Origin: DASYYE01 sp035946955
Lineage (GTDB): Bacteria > Actinomycetota > Actinomycetes > Streptosporangiales > Streptosporangiaceae
NCBI GenBank assembly: GCA_035946955.1
Contig: DASYYE010000360.1
Span: forward strand, 1-19,758
Reading direction: 5' to 3'
DNA length: 19,758 nucleotides
A model generated the notes under the pieces. That model was not told the origin of the DNA. It ran no database searches and saw only the letters and a list, made by a program, of their open reading frames with translations. How positions within the stretch are numbered: the stretch's first letter is position 1; the number at the start of each line of letters is the position of its first letter. Shown piece by piece: positions 7,230 through 13,694 of the stretch. The position numbers were made by a program, and so were the translations under genes.

Positions 7230-7426
7230 GTCCCTGACATCGAGTCAGTCACCACCCCGGAGTCCCTGGCCGCTGCCTTGTGGTCCGGCGACGGTTGGTG
7301 TTAGCGTCCTAGCCGCGTCGATTGTGAAGTCCCCAGATCGTCACAGCGGGAAGGGGAGCGCCATGTCGGTTTCGCGGCAGGCCCCTGGGAGGTCGCTACG
7401 GCGTGCATGTGGGAGGTGGGGGCGCC

Positions 7427-7954
7427 GTGCGTTCGGCTAAGAGGAAGCTGCTGCTGATCGGGATCTCCGCCCTCACCGCCACCGCCCTGATCCTGGGCGG
7501 TATCCGGATCGTCCAGTCCGTCCAGAGTGCGAACGCGCTCCAGCGTTCCCGTTCCGTCCAGCTCGCCACCCTTAGCTCCAACGTCACCACGCTGGTCCAG
7601 CGCCTGCGGGACGAGAGCGGCCAGACCGTCTACTTCATCGTGCATGGCCGCAACTGCCTTCTCTACTGTGTTGCCCACGCGGATCAGGCGGTGCGAGAAC
7701 TCGGCGTGGTGGTGGCTCAGCAGGCGAGCACCAACCGGACCTCGCGGGTGGTCGATGGCGAGCTCGCACACATCGGCCCTTCGTTCCCCACGCGGATCCG
7801 GCAGGAGGCGGAGAGTGCCCGGTTCGAGCTGAGTGTGGTCCTCCCCGAGTTGCGCGACTCTGCCTCCGCGACGTCTCTGCCAGCCCTGGTGGCGGAGCAG
7901 GAGTACACCAAGGTCATTGACCGCCTGCTTGCCCTCGAACACGCCTCGGCCTAG
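7427..7954 (+). CDS. stand-alone nitrate/nitrite-sensing (NIT) domain-like membrane protein
   Basis: A 175-residue protein with one N-terminal membrane anchor (KRKLLLIGISALTATALILG, about residues 6-25) followed by an extracytoplasmic helical domain. The pattern matches the first half of a NIT sensor domain: a helix with LVQRLRDESGQTVYFIV, a HADQAVREL segment, and a late LPELRD...EYTKVIDRLLALE segment. The same pattern occurs in the NIT region of the sensor kinase encoded at 15307-18246. The protein stops after this half: no second helical bundle, membrane helix, HAMP or kinase domain follows in any frame. It may be a ligand-binding partner for another sensor or a truncated kinase relic. GTG 7427 is preferred because GGAGGT (7412-7417) lies 9 nt upstream; the frame is open to GTG 7403. 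Two cysteines (NCLLYC) are unusual for the domain. Confidence 0.7.
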   Translation: MRSAKRKLLLIGISALTATALILGGIRIVQSVQSANALQRSRSVQLATLSSNVTTLVQRLRDESGQTVYFIVHGRNCLLYCVAHADQAVRELGVVVAQQASTNRTSRVVDGELAHIGPSFPTRIRQEAESARFELSVVLPELRDSASATSLPALVAEQEYTKVIDRLLALEHASA

Positions 7955-7989
7955 GGCCAGCGACCCGTCGCTCGCCCGCGAGCGTGGCC
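7955..7989 (+). terminator. branched stem-loop after the NIT-like gene
   Basis: GGCCA (7955-7959) pairs with TGGCC (7985-7989) and encloses two small hairpins, GCGA/TCGC and GCTCG/CGAGC. It begins directly after the stop codon and lies between convergent genes, so it may serve both strands. Confidence 0.45.
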
Positions 7990-8036
7990 TGTCGAGGTCA
8001 GGCTGAGGGTGGGGTTGTGGGTGGGCTCCTGGTGGG

Positions 8037-8363
8037 TCAGGGCTCCTGCTGCTCGCTGGGTGTCCCTGCGGGGCGGTCGTAGTCGACGTCGCCGTCGGTG
8101 TACACGTGGCCGTTGGCGTCGCTCGAACGGAAGCCGTTGACCTTGCTCCGGGCCATGTCGGCGCGGTCCATCAGCTTGTCCCGGGCTACTTTCGCGTATT
8201 CGGTGGCGTGGGCCTGGACGGCATCGGCCGTGTTCCGGACAGCGGGGTGCTCCGCTGCCCGGCGGGCAAGCTTCTGTAGCTGCTCGTAACGCTCTCGGCC
8301 CGCCCTCGCCCCCAGGACGAAGCCGATCGCCAGGCCGGCGATGAACGCTAGGCGGTTTCGCAT
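8037..8363 (-). CDS. YtxH domain-containing protein
   Basis: A 108-residue protein starting with a hydrophobic glycine-rich segment (RLAFIAGLAIGFVLGARAG, about 4-22), typical of YtxH-like envelope or stress proteins. A charged helical stretch follows (RERYEQLQKLARRAAEHPAV, then residues to about 75), then a polar acidic tail rich in Asp and Pro. These features are seen; the molecular role of the family is not established. The ATG is preceded by GAGAGGTG, a good Shine-Dalgarno. It is transcribed convergently with the NIT-like gene and is not in an operon with any neighbour. Confidence 0.8.
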   Translation of the reverse strand: MRNRLAFIAGLAIGFVLGARAGRERYEQLQKLARRAAEHPAVRNTADAVQAHATEYAKVARDKLMDRADMARSKVNGFRSSDANGHVYTDGDVDYDRPAGTPSEQQEP

Positions 8364-8402
8364 CTGGCACCTCTCTCCAATTCCGTCCCCGATCCGTCCC
8401 CC

Positions 8403-8441
8403 GGCCAGTGTCTTCGGCGTTCCTCGCGCCGGCCACTGGCC
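8403..8441. repeat. inverted repeat in the leader of the YtxH-like gene
   Basis: GGCCAGTG (8403-8410) and CACTGGCC (8434-8441) are perfect 8-bp arms, with an inner CGGCG/CGCCG stem. It lies 40-78 bp upstream of the YtxH-like start on the minus strand. It could be a 5'-UTR hairpin or an operator. The rest of 8364-8579 shows no gene. Confidence 0.45.
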
Positions 8442-8579
8442 CGCAGGGGCCCCCGACGGTCACCTTCCCGCGACGGCCGCTCCTAGTCCTATGGCACCGC
8501 GTATACCTGCTTCATCGCGGTCACCTGATCATGAAAACCGGGTTAGTTCGCCCTCCCTGGCGATCCAGCCCCTGATGAT

Positions 8580-8607
8580 CTGACAAGGTCGCCGAGTGCG
8601 CTACCCT
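8580..8607 (+). promoter_or_regulatory. probable promoter of tRNA-Asn
   Basis: CTGACA (8580-8585, one mismatch to TTGACA) and TACCCT (8602-8607, fits the actinobacterial TAnnnT -10) are 16 bp apart. This predicts a start near 8614 and a leader of about 48 nt before the tRNA. Confidence 0.5.
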
Positions 8608-8661
8608 TGACCCCGCGACACACCGCACAGCAAGGCAACCCCAGGGTGCGGTACTGGGCAA

Positions 8662-8734
8662 TCCCGCGTAGCTCAATCGGCAGAGCGTCCGGCTGTTAAC
8701 CGGCAGGTTCCAGGTTCGAGTCCTGGCGCGGGAG
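8662..8734 (+). tRNA. tRNA-Asn (anticodon GTT)
   Basis: The full cloverleaf is readable: acceptor TCCCGCG/CGCGGGA (8662-8668 and 8727-8733), D-arm GCTC...GAGC, anticodon loop CTGTTAA with GTT at 8695-8697, and T-arm CCAGG-TTCGAGT-CCTGG. The discriminator base is G8734. CCA is not encoded. The basal pair of the anticodon stem (T8688 with C8704) is a mismatch. The 3' half is overlapped by an antisense HNH ORF that ends in the anticodon loop. Confidence 0.95.
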
Positions 8735-9193
8735 CTGAAAGTCCAGGTCATCAGCCGTGTTGTCAACACGGGTTGATCTTGAGGTCACCGCGAAGTCACC
8801 ATTTGCTGCTAACCGCTGGGCTCGTAGGCGGGCGCTCTTAGCTGCATTGGCCGCCCGACACACAGCACACCGACAGCCGTAGTACCAGTAGCGGTAGTAA
8901 CTGTGAGCGGGTTCGGGTCGGTCTCCGATGGCCTTCTCGCGATGACAAGGGCGGCACAAGAGCTGGCACTTCAAGGCTTCCTCGACCAGATCTGCCCAAG
9001 CTCTCGACATGGATGAACCGACTGCGAAGCGCTTGGTTGCCGGGTCGATGTGATCGAACTCTAGGTCTTCAGTGGCTCCGCAGCGCACACAGCAACCTCC
9101 AAGCATCTCGACGAGCTGGGCGCGCCGCTGGCGCCTCTGAGCCTTGTTGTAACCCCGTAGGTACTCGGCGCGTGTCTGGCGAGTCTCGCTCAC
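8696..9193 (-). CDS. HNH endonuclease, phage type, overlapping tRNA-Asn
   Basis: A 165-residue frame with a clear HNH nuclease core: CCVRCG zinc ligands (about 34-39), the catalytic LEFDHID (about 44-50) and the second zinc pair with the third motif residue in LLCRPCHREK. A Tyr-rich YYGCRCAVCRAANA segment follows, typical of small phage and mobile-element HNH proteins. Catalysis would be metal-dependent DNA cleavage; the target is unknown. The last residues (RQDSNLEPAG) are the antisense translation of the tRNA 3' half, and the TAA stop is formed by the tRNA anticodon loop. The native C-terminus was therefore probably replaced or extended across a tRNA junction. The start is a GTG without a good ribosome-binding site. 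The gene is visibly less GC-rich than its neighbours. This suggests an integrated-element remnant. Confidence 0.75.
   Translation of the reverse strand: MSETRQTRAEYLRGYNKAQRRQRRAQLVEMLGGCCVRCGATEDLEFDHIDPATKRFAVGSSMSRAWADLVEEALKCQLLCRPCHREKAIGDRPEPAHSYYRYWYYGCRCAVCRAANAAKSARLRAQRLAANGDFAVTSRSTRVDNTADDLDFQLPRQDSNLEPAG
8755..8771. repeat. 17-bp perfect palindrome beside tRNA-Asn
   Basis: CCGTGTTG-t-CAACACGG, 8-bp arms around one central base, 21 bp beyond the tRNA 3' end and inside the 3' part of the HNH gene. The form suits a dimeric protein site such as a recombinase or repressor operator. Confidence 0.5.
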
Positions 9194-9327
9194 TGGTCAG
9201 TGGCCAGGCTGTTGCGTACTACGGGCGAAATAGAACCGGGTTGGTCCGTTTTGACCTTCGAGGTCTTGCGAGCGGATCATGTTGCATGCCTCGGCGCATC
9301 TGGGTCATCTGAGCAGCGATGACGCTC

Positions 9328-9459
9328 TTATAAGAGAAAAGCAGTAGCAAGTATGCGATTGCCCCCCACGCCGAGTGCGGCGATGGCACAGGCGCCGACC
9401 AGGCGCACCAGTGTGAGCCCGACCATGGCCCGCACGGGTAGCCGGGGCGGCCGGTCCAT
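9328..9459 (-). CDS. possible small membrane peptide, 43 aa
   Basis: The ATG has GAAGAG upstream (about 5-10 nt). The product begins with a basic, proline-containing end (MDRPPRLPVRA), followed by one hydrophobic segment (MVGLTLVRLVGACAIAALGVG, residues 12-32), and stops at TAA 9328-9330. I recognise no family. The frame is short enough to occur by chance, but start signal, basic N-terminus and single hydrophobic helix together resemble a genuine small membrane protein. Confidence 0.25.
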   Translation of the reverse strand: MDRPPRLPVRAMVGLTLVRLVGACAIAALGVGGNRILATAFLL

Positions 9460-9757
9460 CGGGTCTCTTCAAGATCAGTGATAAGCCCCTTGACCTCGGG
9501 GGCTGTCCAGGAGAGCGCCGACCTGTGCGGCGTCCCGTGCGAGTGAGACGGTCGGAGTGACCACAGAGCCTCATCTCCTTGGTCCACACCCCCGCAGTGT
9601 TACCGGCACTCACGGGCCCTTATCTTGTTTACACTCCGACCATATCGCTGGGATACGACAAAATAGGGTGCCTGAGTCATCGCTACACCAAATAGACCCT
9701 TCTTTTTGGACTGCTGGGACCGCAGGATGGGCAAGAGCGAAGGCGCTGGCTGTCTTT

Positions 9758-9789
9758 CCACATTCAGAAGAATGTTCTTCAATTTGTGG
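9758..9789. repeat. palindromic site GAAGAA-tg-TTCTTC
   Basis: The perfect 6-bp arms (9767-9780) around a 2-bp centre are too tight for an RNA hairpin but good for a dimeric DNA-binding protein. Outer CCACA/TGTGG arms (9758-9762 and 9785-9789) extend the symmetry. It does not match the actinobacterial LexA box (GAAC-N4-GTTC). Confidence 0.4.
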
Positions 9790-9839
9790 ATACCACGAGC
9801 ACCGGGCCACATGTTATGTGCTGTCGCGAGAGTTGACGA

Positions 9840-9872
9840 GGCTCCCAGGCGCATCCTGCGCACCTGGGAGCC
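9840..9872 (-). terminator. terminator of the S1C protease gene
   Basis: GGCTCCCAGG (9840-9849) pairs with CCTGGGAGCC (9863-9872), perfect 10 bp, and CGCA/TGCG continues the stem inside with a 2-nt bulge. It lies 21 bp past the minus-strand stop at 9894. Confidence 0.7.
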
Positions 9873-9893
9873 GTTGGCGTTTAGTGGCTGGGG

Positions 9894-11774
9894 TTACTGG
9901 GGCGGGCCGGCCTCCAGGCGGACCGTGCTGGTGTCCTGCTTGCCTGATGGGCTCACCCAGGTGAGCGCGACGCTGTCACCGGGGTGGAACTTCGCCAGGG
10001 CCGCACCCAGGGTGCGTGGGGCGCCGACCGGCTGGCCGTTCACCGCGGTGATCACCGAGCCACCGGTCAGGCCGGCCTTGTCAGCCGGGCTGCCGCAGAT
10101 CGTCCCCTCGACCAGGGTCCCGCGGTTCACCGGAGCGATCTTCGACGGCATGTTCAGGGTCGCCTGGCTGGCGGAGCACTGTGGCGTGCTCGGTGTGCCG
10201 GTCCCGGTGTTGCCGGACCCGCCGAAGCCGGGGAACCCGGGGAAGCCTGGGAACGGGTTGCCCTGGCCGCCGCTCTGCTGCCCGCCCGCCTGCGACCGTG
10301 GGTTGCTGCTCTGGCCGGAGGCGATGAACACCCCCACGAACGGCGGGTAGCCAACCGTGATGGTGGGGCTGGCGTGGCCGCCTGCGATCTGCCGGGCGAG
10401 GGACAGCGCGTAGTTGATCGGGATCGCGAAGCCTTGCTCAGGTGCCGTAGAGCCGAGGCTCACCGAGTTGCCAGCGGTGTCCATGCCGATGACCCCGCCA
10501 CCGGCGCCCACCAGTGGGCCGCCCGAGTCGCCCGGCTGGATGTGCGCGTTCGTCATCAGCATCCCGTGCAGGGTCTCGCTGACCCCGGCGCCCGCGTCGC
10601 TTGCGGTGACGGTCTTGTTCAGGCCGGTGATGCGCCCGCCAGCGAACGTGATGCCGCCCTGGCCCTGCGCATTGCCCAGTGCCAGCACCGGGTCATGGGT
10701 CTGGACGGTCGTGGAGTTGCCGATGGGCACCGTGTTCAGCGCGGGCGCCTTCTGCAACTGGATCAGTGCCACGTCCTGGGTCTTGTCGTAGCCGATGACC
10801 CGAGCCGGGTAGGTCTTGCCCGTCACGGCCACGGTAGCGCTGATCTGGGTCGCTCCCCTGATCACGTGGTTGTTGGTGAGGATGAGACCGTCCCGGTTGA
10901 TGACCATGCCGGTGCCAGCGGCAGCCTCAGCGGAGTAGGTGAGCCGGGTATTGATGATCACCAGCCCGCGCTCGACCTTGGTGACCGTGGCCTGGCTGTT
11001 GGCTGTCGAGGTGGTGGACGGTCGAGAGTTGTGCCCCGGGGCGGGTACGGCGTCACTGCCCGGCAACTGCAGGGCCGCGTTGCTGCTGGTGCCTGACTGG
11101 TAGAACGTCAGGGTCAGCCCCACTGCCACCGCGGCCGCCACCGCCGCGGTCAGGGCGTGGCTGAGCAGGCCGCGTGAGCGGCGCTTGCGCCCCGTTGGGC
11201 CTTCCTGGCCTGGGAAGGCCTGGCCGCCGATGACCAGGCCCGGGACTGTCTGACCTGGGATGGTCTGGCCGGGGATGTAGTGGCCATGGGAAGGCTGGCC
11301 ATAGCCCGGAGGCACGGCCCCCGCGCCGAGACCAGGCTGGCCGTAGCCGGGAGGCACGCCCCCGGCGCCAGGACCAGGCTGGCCGGAGCCCGGTGGGACG
11401 GCTCCCATGCCTGGGCCGGTAGTCCCTGCGCCAGAGCCGGGAGGGCCGAAGCTGGGTTGAGGTTCTGGGTAGCTGTACCGCCGTTCACCGGCCACGGACC
11501 CGCCCGGGTCAGTACTGGGCGGCGTCCACGCGCCTGAGCCGCTGCTGGGCACCCACCCACCTGCGTCCGGTTGGGGCGCCGAGCCGGCTGGGCCATAGCC
11601 GGCCCCAGCACTGGGCGCCCACCCGCTTCCGGGCTCGGCATCCGCTACAGGCCCGCCAGGGTCAGAGTTGGGTACCCACGCGCCTGAGTCGGCGATCGGC
11701 CCTGAGTCGCCTGGGCCGGCACTGTGCGCCGCATCGGCTGGGCCAGCCGGGCCGTGAGGCAGTTCCTCCTCCAT
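9894..11774 (-). CDS. membrane-anchored trypsin-like serine protease with PDZ domain (HtrA/DegP-like)
   Basis: S1C-type protease likely involved in envelope protein quality control. From ATG 11774 (626 aa), the order is: a long Pro/Gly/Ser-rich cytoplasmic segment (about 1-195) with three 14-residue repeats and PGQT/IPGQ motifs, a basic RKRRSRG turn, one membrane helix (about 203-223), a Thr/Ser linker, the protease domain and a C-terminal PDZ domain (about 535-620). The catalytic triad is visible: His303 in LTNNHVIRG, Asp334 in DVALIQL, Ser417 in QPGDSGGPL. A Phe-Pro-Gly repeat (FPGFPGFPGFGG) separates protease and PDZ. The frame is open to ATG 11927, but no Shine-Dalgarno precedes it and the extra 51 residues do not resemble the family. 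The site before 11774 (AAGGA about 12 nt away) is also modest, so the start is uncertain. It follows the phosphoesterase gene closely and may share its transcript. Confidence 0.88.
   Translation of the reverse strand: MEEELPHGPAGPADAAHSAGPGDSGPIADSGAWVPNSDPGGPVADAEPGSGWAPSAGAGYGPAGSAPQPDAGGWVPSSGSGAWTPPSTDPGGSVAGERRYSYPEPQPSFGPPGSGAGTTGPGMGAVPPGSGQPGPGAGGVPPGYGQPGLGAGAVPPGYGQPSHGHYIPGQTIPGQTVPGLVIGGQAFPGQEGPTGRKRRSRGLLSHALTAAVAAAVAVGLTLTFYQSGTSSNAALQLPGSDAVPAPGHNSRPSTTSTANSQATVTKVERGLVIINTRLTYSAEAAAGTGMVINRDGLILTNNHVIRGATQISATVAVTGKTYPARVIGYDKTQDVALIQLQKAPALNTVPIGNSTTVQTHDPVLALGNAQGQGGITFAGGRITGLNKTVTASDAGAGVSETLHGMLMTNAHIQPGDSGGPLVGAGGGVIGMDTAGNSVSLGSTAPEQGFAIPINYALSLARQIAGGHASPTITVGYPPFVGVFIASGQSSNPRSQAGGQQSGGQGNPFPGFPGFPGFGGSGNTGTGTPSTPQCSASQATLNMPSKIAPVNRGTLVEGTICGSPADKAGLTGGSVITAVNGQPVGAPRTLGAALAKFHPGDSVALTWVSPSGKQDTSTVRLEAGPPQ
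11293..11418. repeat. three 42-bp tandem repeats in the protease gene
   Basis: Units at 11293-11334, 11335-11376 and 11377-11418 are in register. They encode 14-residue repeats of the type GQPGPGAGGVPPGY in the cytoplasmic tail. Copies 1 and 2 are very similar; copy 3 has diverged. Copy number may vary between strains. Confidence 0.75.
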
Positions 11775-11935
11775 GATCAAGCACCAATCCTTGGTCGCCG
11801 CGTCCGCTCCGTCGTGCCGGGCAAGCCGCCCGGTCTCCACTATTGGACCCGGCGATCCTGACCGTTGGCTGAATGCCTCCTGGACGTTGCCGGCCAAGAC
11901 GCCGCGTTCCTGAAGGGCTGGTGCCATGCGGGCGC

Positions 11936-13552
11936 TTAGGGGACAGGCGGGCGGCGTGGCGTGGTGGCCTGCGACGGCATGGAGTTGCTGGTGGGGATCG
12001 GGTAGGGGATACCCACGTCGAGCGTGCCGGTCAGCGCGTTGAGCACGGCCTGCTCGGCCACGGTGATGTCGCCGAGTGAGGTGGTGGGCAGCGGCGGCAC
12101 GTGGGGGTTGGGTGCCCGGGAGAGCGCGAGCGCGCCGGTCAGGTCACCGGTGACGCTGCGCCGCCACGCCGTCAGGTTGGGTACTTCCACGCCGAACCGG
12201 GTCTCGATGAGGCGCAGCACCGAGGTGTGGTCGAGCACGCCCGAGTACAGGAACCCGCCGCGGCTGAACGGTGACACGACCAGGCACGGGGTGCGGAAGC
12301 CCAGGCCCACCGGTCCGGTGATACCCGCGGCAGCGGCGGGCAGCGTCCCGGTGAGGTACTCACCGTCGGTTCCGGCCGGCGCGGTGGGCGGCGGCACATG
12401 GTCGAAGAACCCGCCGTTCTCGTCATAGACCACCAGGAACACCGTGTGCGCCCACACCTCGGGGTTCGACACCAGCGTGTTCAGCACCTGCTGGACCAGG
12501 TACTCCCCGTACTCGGGCGGCGCGGCCGGGTGCTCGCACTCAGCCAGTGGCGGCATGATCCACGACACCGATGGCAGGGTGCCTGTGGCCACGTCCAGGG
12601 CGAAGTCCCCGGGGTAGCTGGGGGTCAGCCCGCGGGCGATCAGCTCAGCGCCGGTGACGGAGAGGGGGTTGGTGAATGAGGCGAAGTAGGGCAGTGGGCT
12701 CAGCGCCACCGCAGACAGCGGGTCGTTGTACACCTTCCAGCTCACCCCGGCGGCCAGCAGGCGCTCCGGCATAGTCTCCCAGGTGAGCTTGCCGTACTCG
12801 GCCAGGCGGTTGGAGAAGGTCTCCACCACGGGCCCGCCCGCGACGCCCGCCGGGTCGATGGAGGCGGACATGAGCATGAGCCGGTTGGGGTCGGTCGGCC
12901 CGAGCACCGAGCAGAAGTATCCGTCACACACGGTGAACGCGTTCGCGAGCGCGTAGTAGAAGGCCAGGTCCGCGTGAGTGAAGTACCCCATGGTGACCGG
13001 CCCGTTCTGGGCGCCGTCGAGCGCGACGTGTGAGCTGACAAACGAGTCCATGGCACCGTTGTTCCAGCTCTCATGCTGGATTTGCCATGTATGTTCTATG
13101 TCGTTGGTGGTTTGTCCGTCTTCCAGTGGCGGATCGCTCAGCAGGTGGAAGGGCTGCAGGTACCCGGTGGCACTGGGCCCGCTCCCCGGCTGGTAGCCGA
13201 ACTGGTCGAAGATCGGGTAGCTCTGGCCGCCTACGGTCTGGTGCAGCACCTTCGGGTCGGAGAAGCCACGGACAGCGGACATCGTGCCGAAATAGTGGTC
13301 GAAGGAGCGGTTCTCCTGCATCAGGATGACCACGTGCTGGATGTCTTTCAGCGACGCCGCACGCGGGGCGTCGAGCGTGGCCGCCCGCTCCACCAGGCGC
13401 TCCTGCGCGGCGGTCGGCCGCCCGGCACGGGTGCCAAGGGCTGCCGCGCCGATGGCCGCGCTGCCGAACACCACGGCGCGGCGGGAGGGCTCAGGGGTTC
13501 CCTGCTGCCCTTCGTGGCCAACAGGGGAGTCTTGACCAGGCCGATCGCTCAA
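11936..13552 (-). CDS. Tat-exported phosphoesterase, phospholipase C family
   Basis: Secreted alkaline-phosphatase-fold hydrolase of the bacterial phospholipase C/acid phosphatase family, expected to cleave phosphodiester or phosphomonoester bonds outside the cytoplasm, for instance in phospholipids. Seen: a twin-arginine signal (SRRAVVFGSAAIGAAALG, Arg24-Arg25), the metal-site motif HVVILMQENRSFDHYFG (about 73-89), NDIEHTW, and the second metal motif VYDENGGFFDHVPPP, then LGFRTPCLVVSPFSRGG near the C-terminus. Length is 538 residues from TTG 13552, chosen because GGAGGA lies 3-4 nt upstream; the frame is open to TTG 13594. The Tat signal fits this start. Substrate specificity cannot be read from sequence. 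The gene lies between the conservon terminators and the protease gene. Confidence 0.88.
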   Translation of the reverse strand: MSDRPGQDSPVGHEGQQGTPEPSRRAVVFGSAAIGAAALGTRAGRPTAAQERLVERAATLDAPRAASLKDIQHVVILMQENRSFDHYFGTMSAVRGFSDPKVLHQTVGGQSYPIFDQFGYQPGSGPSATGYLQPFHLLSDPPLEDGQTTNDIEHTWQIQHESWNNGAMDSFVSSHVALDGAQNGPVTMGYFTHADLAFYYALANAFTVCDGYFCSVLGPTDPNRLMLMSASIDPAGVAGGPVVETFSNRLAEYGKLTWETMPERLLAAGVSWKVYNDPLSAVALSPLPYFASFTNPLSVTGAELIARGLTPSYPGDFALDVATGTLPSVSWIMPPLAECEHPAAPPEYGEYLVQQVLNTLVSNPEVWAHTVFLVVYDENGGFFDHVPPPTAPAGTDGEYLTGTLPAAAAGITGPVGLGFRTPCLVVSPFSRGGFLYSGVLDHTSVLRLIETRFGVEVPNLTAWRRSVTGDLTGALALSRAPNPHVPPLPTTSLGDITVAEQAVLNALTGTLDVGIPYPIPTSNSMPSQATTPRRPPVP

Positions 13553-13595
13553 CGTTCCTCCAGCGCGTCTCGGGCATACCTGCACACCGCCCAAA

Positions 13596-13633
13596 CGATG
13601 ACAAGACGACCATAAGTGGCCGTCTTGTCATCG
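13596..13633 (-). terminator. 13-bp perfect hairpin between conservon and phosphoesterase gene
   Basis: CGATGACAAGACG (13596-13608) and CGTCTTGTCATCG (13621-13633) are perfectly complementary. After one mismatch, CCA/TGG continues the stem to a 4-nt loop. It is the second stem-loop after the GTPase stop and lies 44 bp before the phosphoesterase start, so it may also overlap that gene's promoter (TTGTCA is in the arm). Confidence 0.7.
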
Positions 13634-13643
13634 AGTAGGTCCG

Positions 13644-13668
13644 GGAAGTTAACTCTTCAGTAACTTCC
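13644..13668 (-). terminator. first stem-loop downstream of the conservon
   Basis: GGAAGTTA (13644-13651) pairs with TAACTTCC (13661-13668), an 8-bp perfect stem with a 9-nt loop, 26 bp after the GTPase stop codon. Together with 13596-13633 it makes a tandem terminator. Confidence 0.6.
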
Positions 13669-13694
13669 TTGCGGGCAGGCCCGGGGACACGCCG

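Larger units (their letters stand above)
9194..9893. other. A/T-richer gene-poor stretch
   Basis: About 700 bp between the HNH gene and the protease gene. Long frames exist on both strands, but none has family motifs, a good ribosome-binding site or actinobacterial codon bias. Base composition is clearly lower in GC than the flanks, especially at 9310-9360 and 9600-9830. Recognisable items are a 43-codon hydrophobic ORF (9328-9459, minus), a palindrome (9758-9789) and the protease terminator (9840-9872). No copy of the tRNA 3' end, integrase or transposase is seen. Confidence 0.6.

Noticed and set aside
7207..7440. 77-codon plus-strand frame between the peptide and NIT-like genes
   Set aside because: It begins inside the terminator stem, has no family motif and overlaps the ribosome-binding site of the next gene.
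9767..9780. GAAGAATGTTCTTC as a LexA/SOS box
   Set aside because: The actinobacterial box needs GAAC-N4-GTTC spacing, which is not met, and no SOS gene is adjacent.
8662..9893. Complete integrative element at tRNA-Asn
   Set aside because: No integrase, no second copy of the tRNA 3' end and no replication or transfer genes are visible; only a remnant is supported.
9557..9964. 135-codon plus-strand frame before the protease gene
   Set aside because: Crosses the protease terminator and 3' end, has no motifs and no ribosome-binding site.
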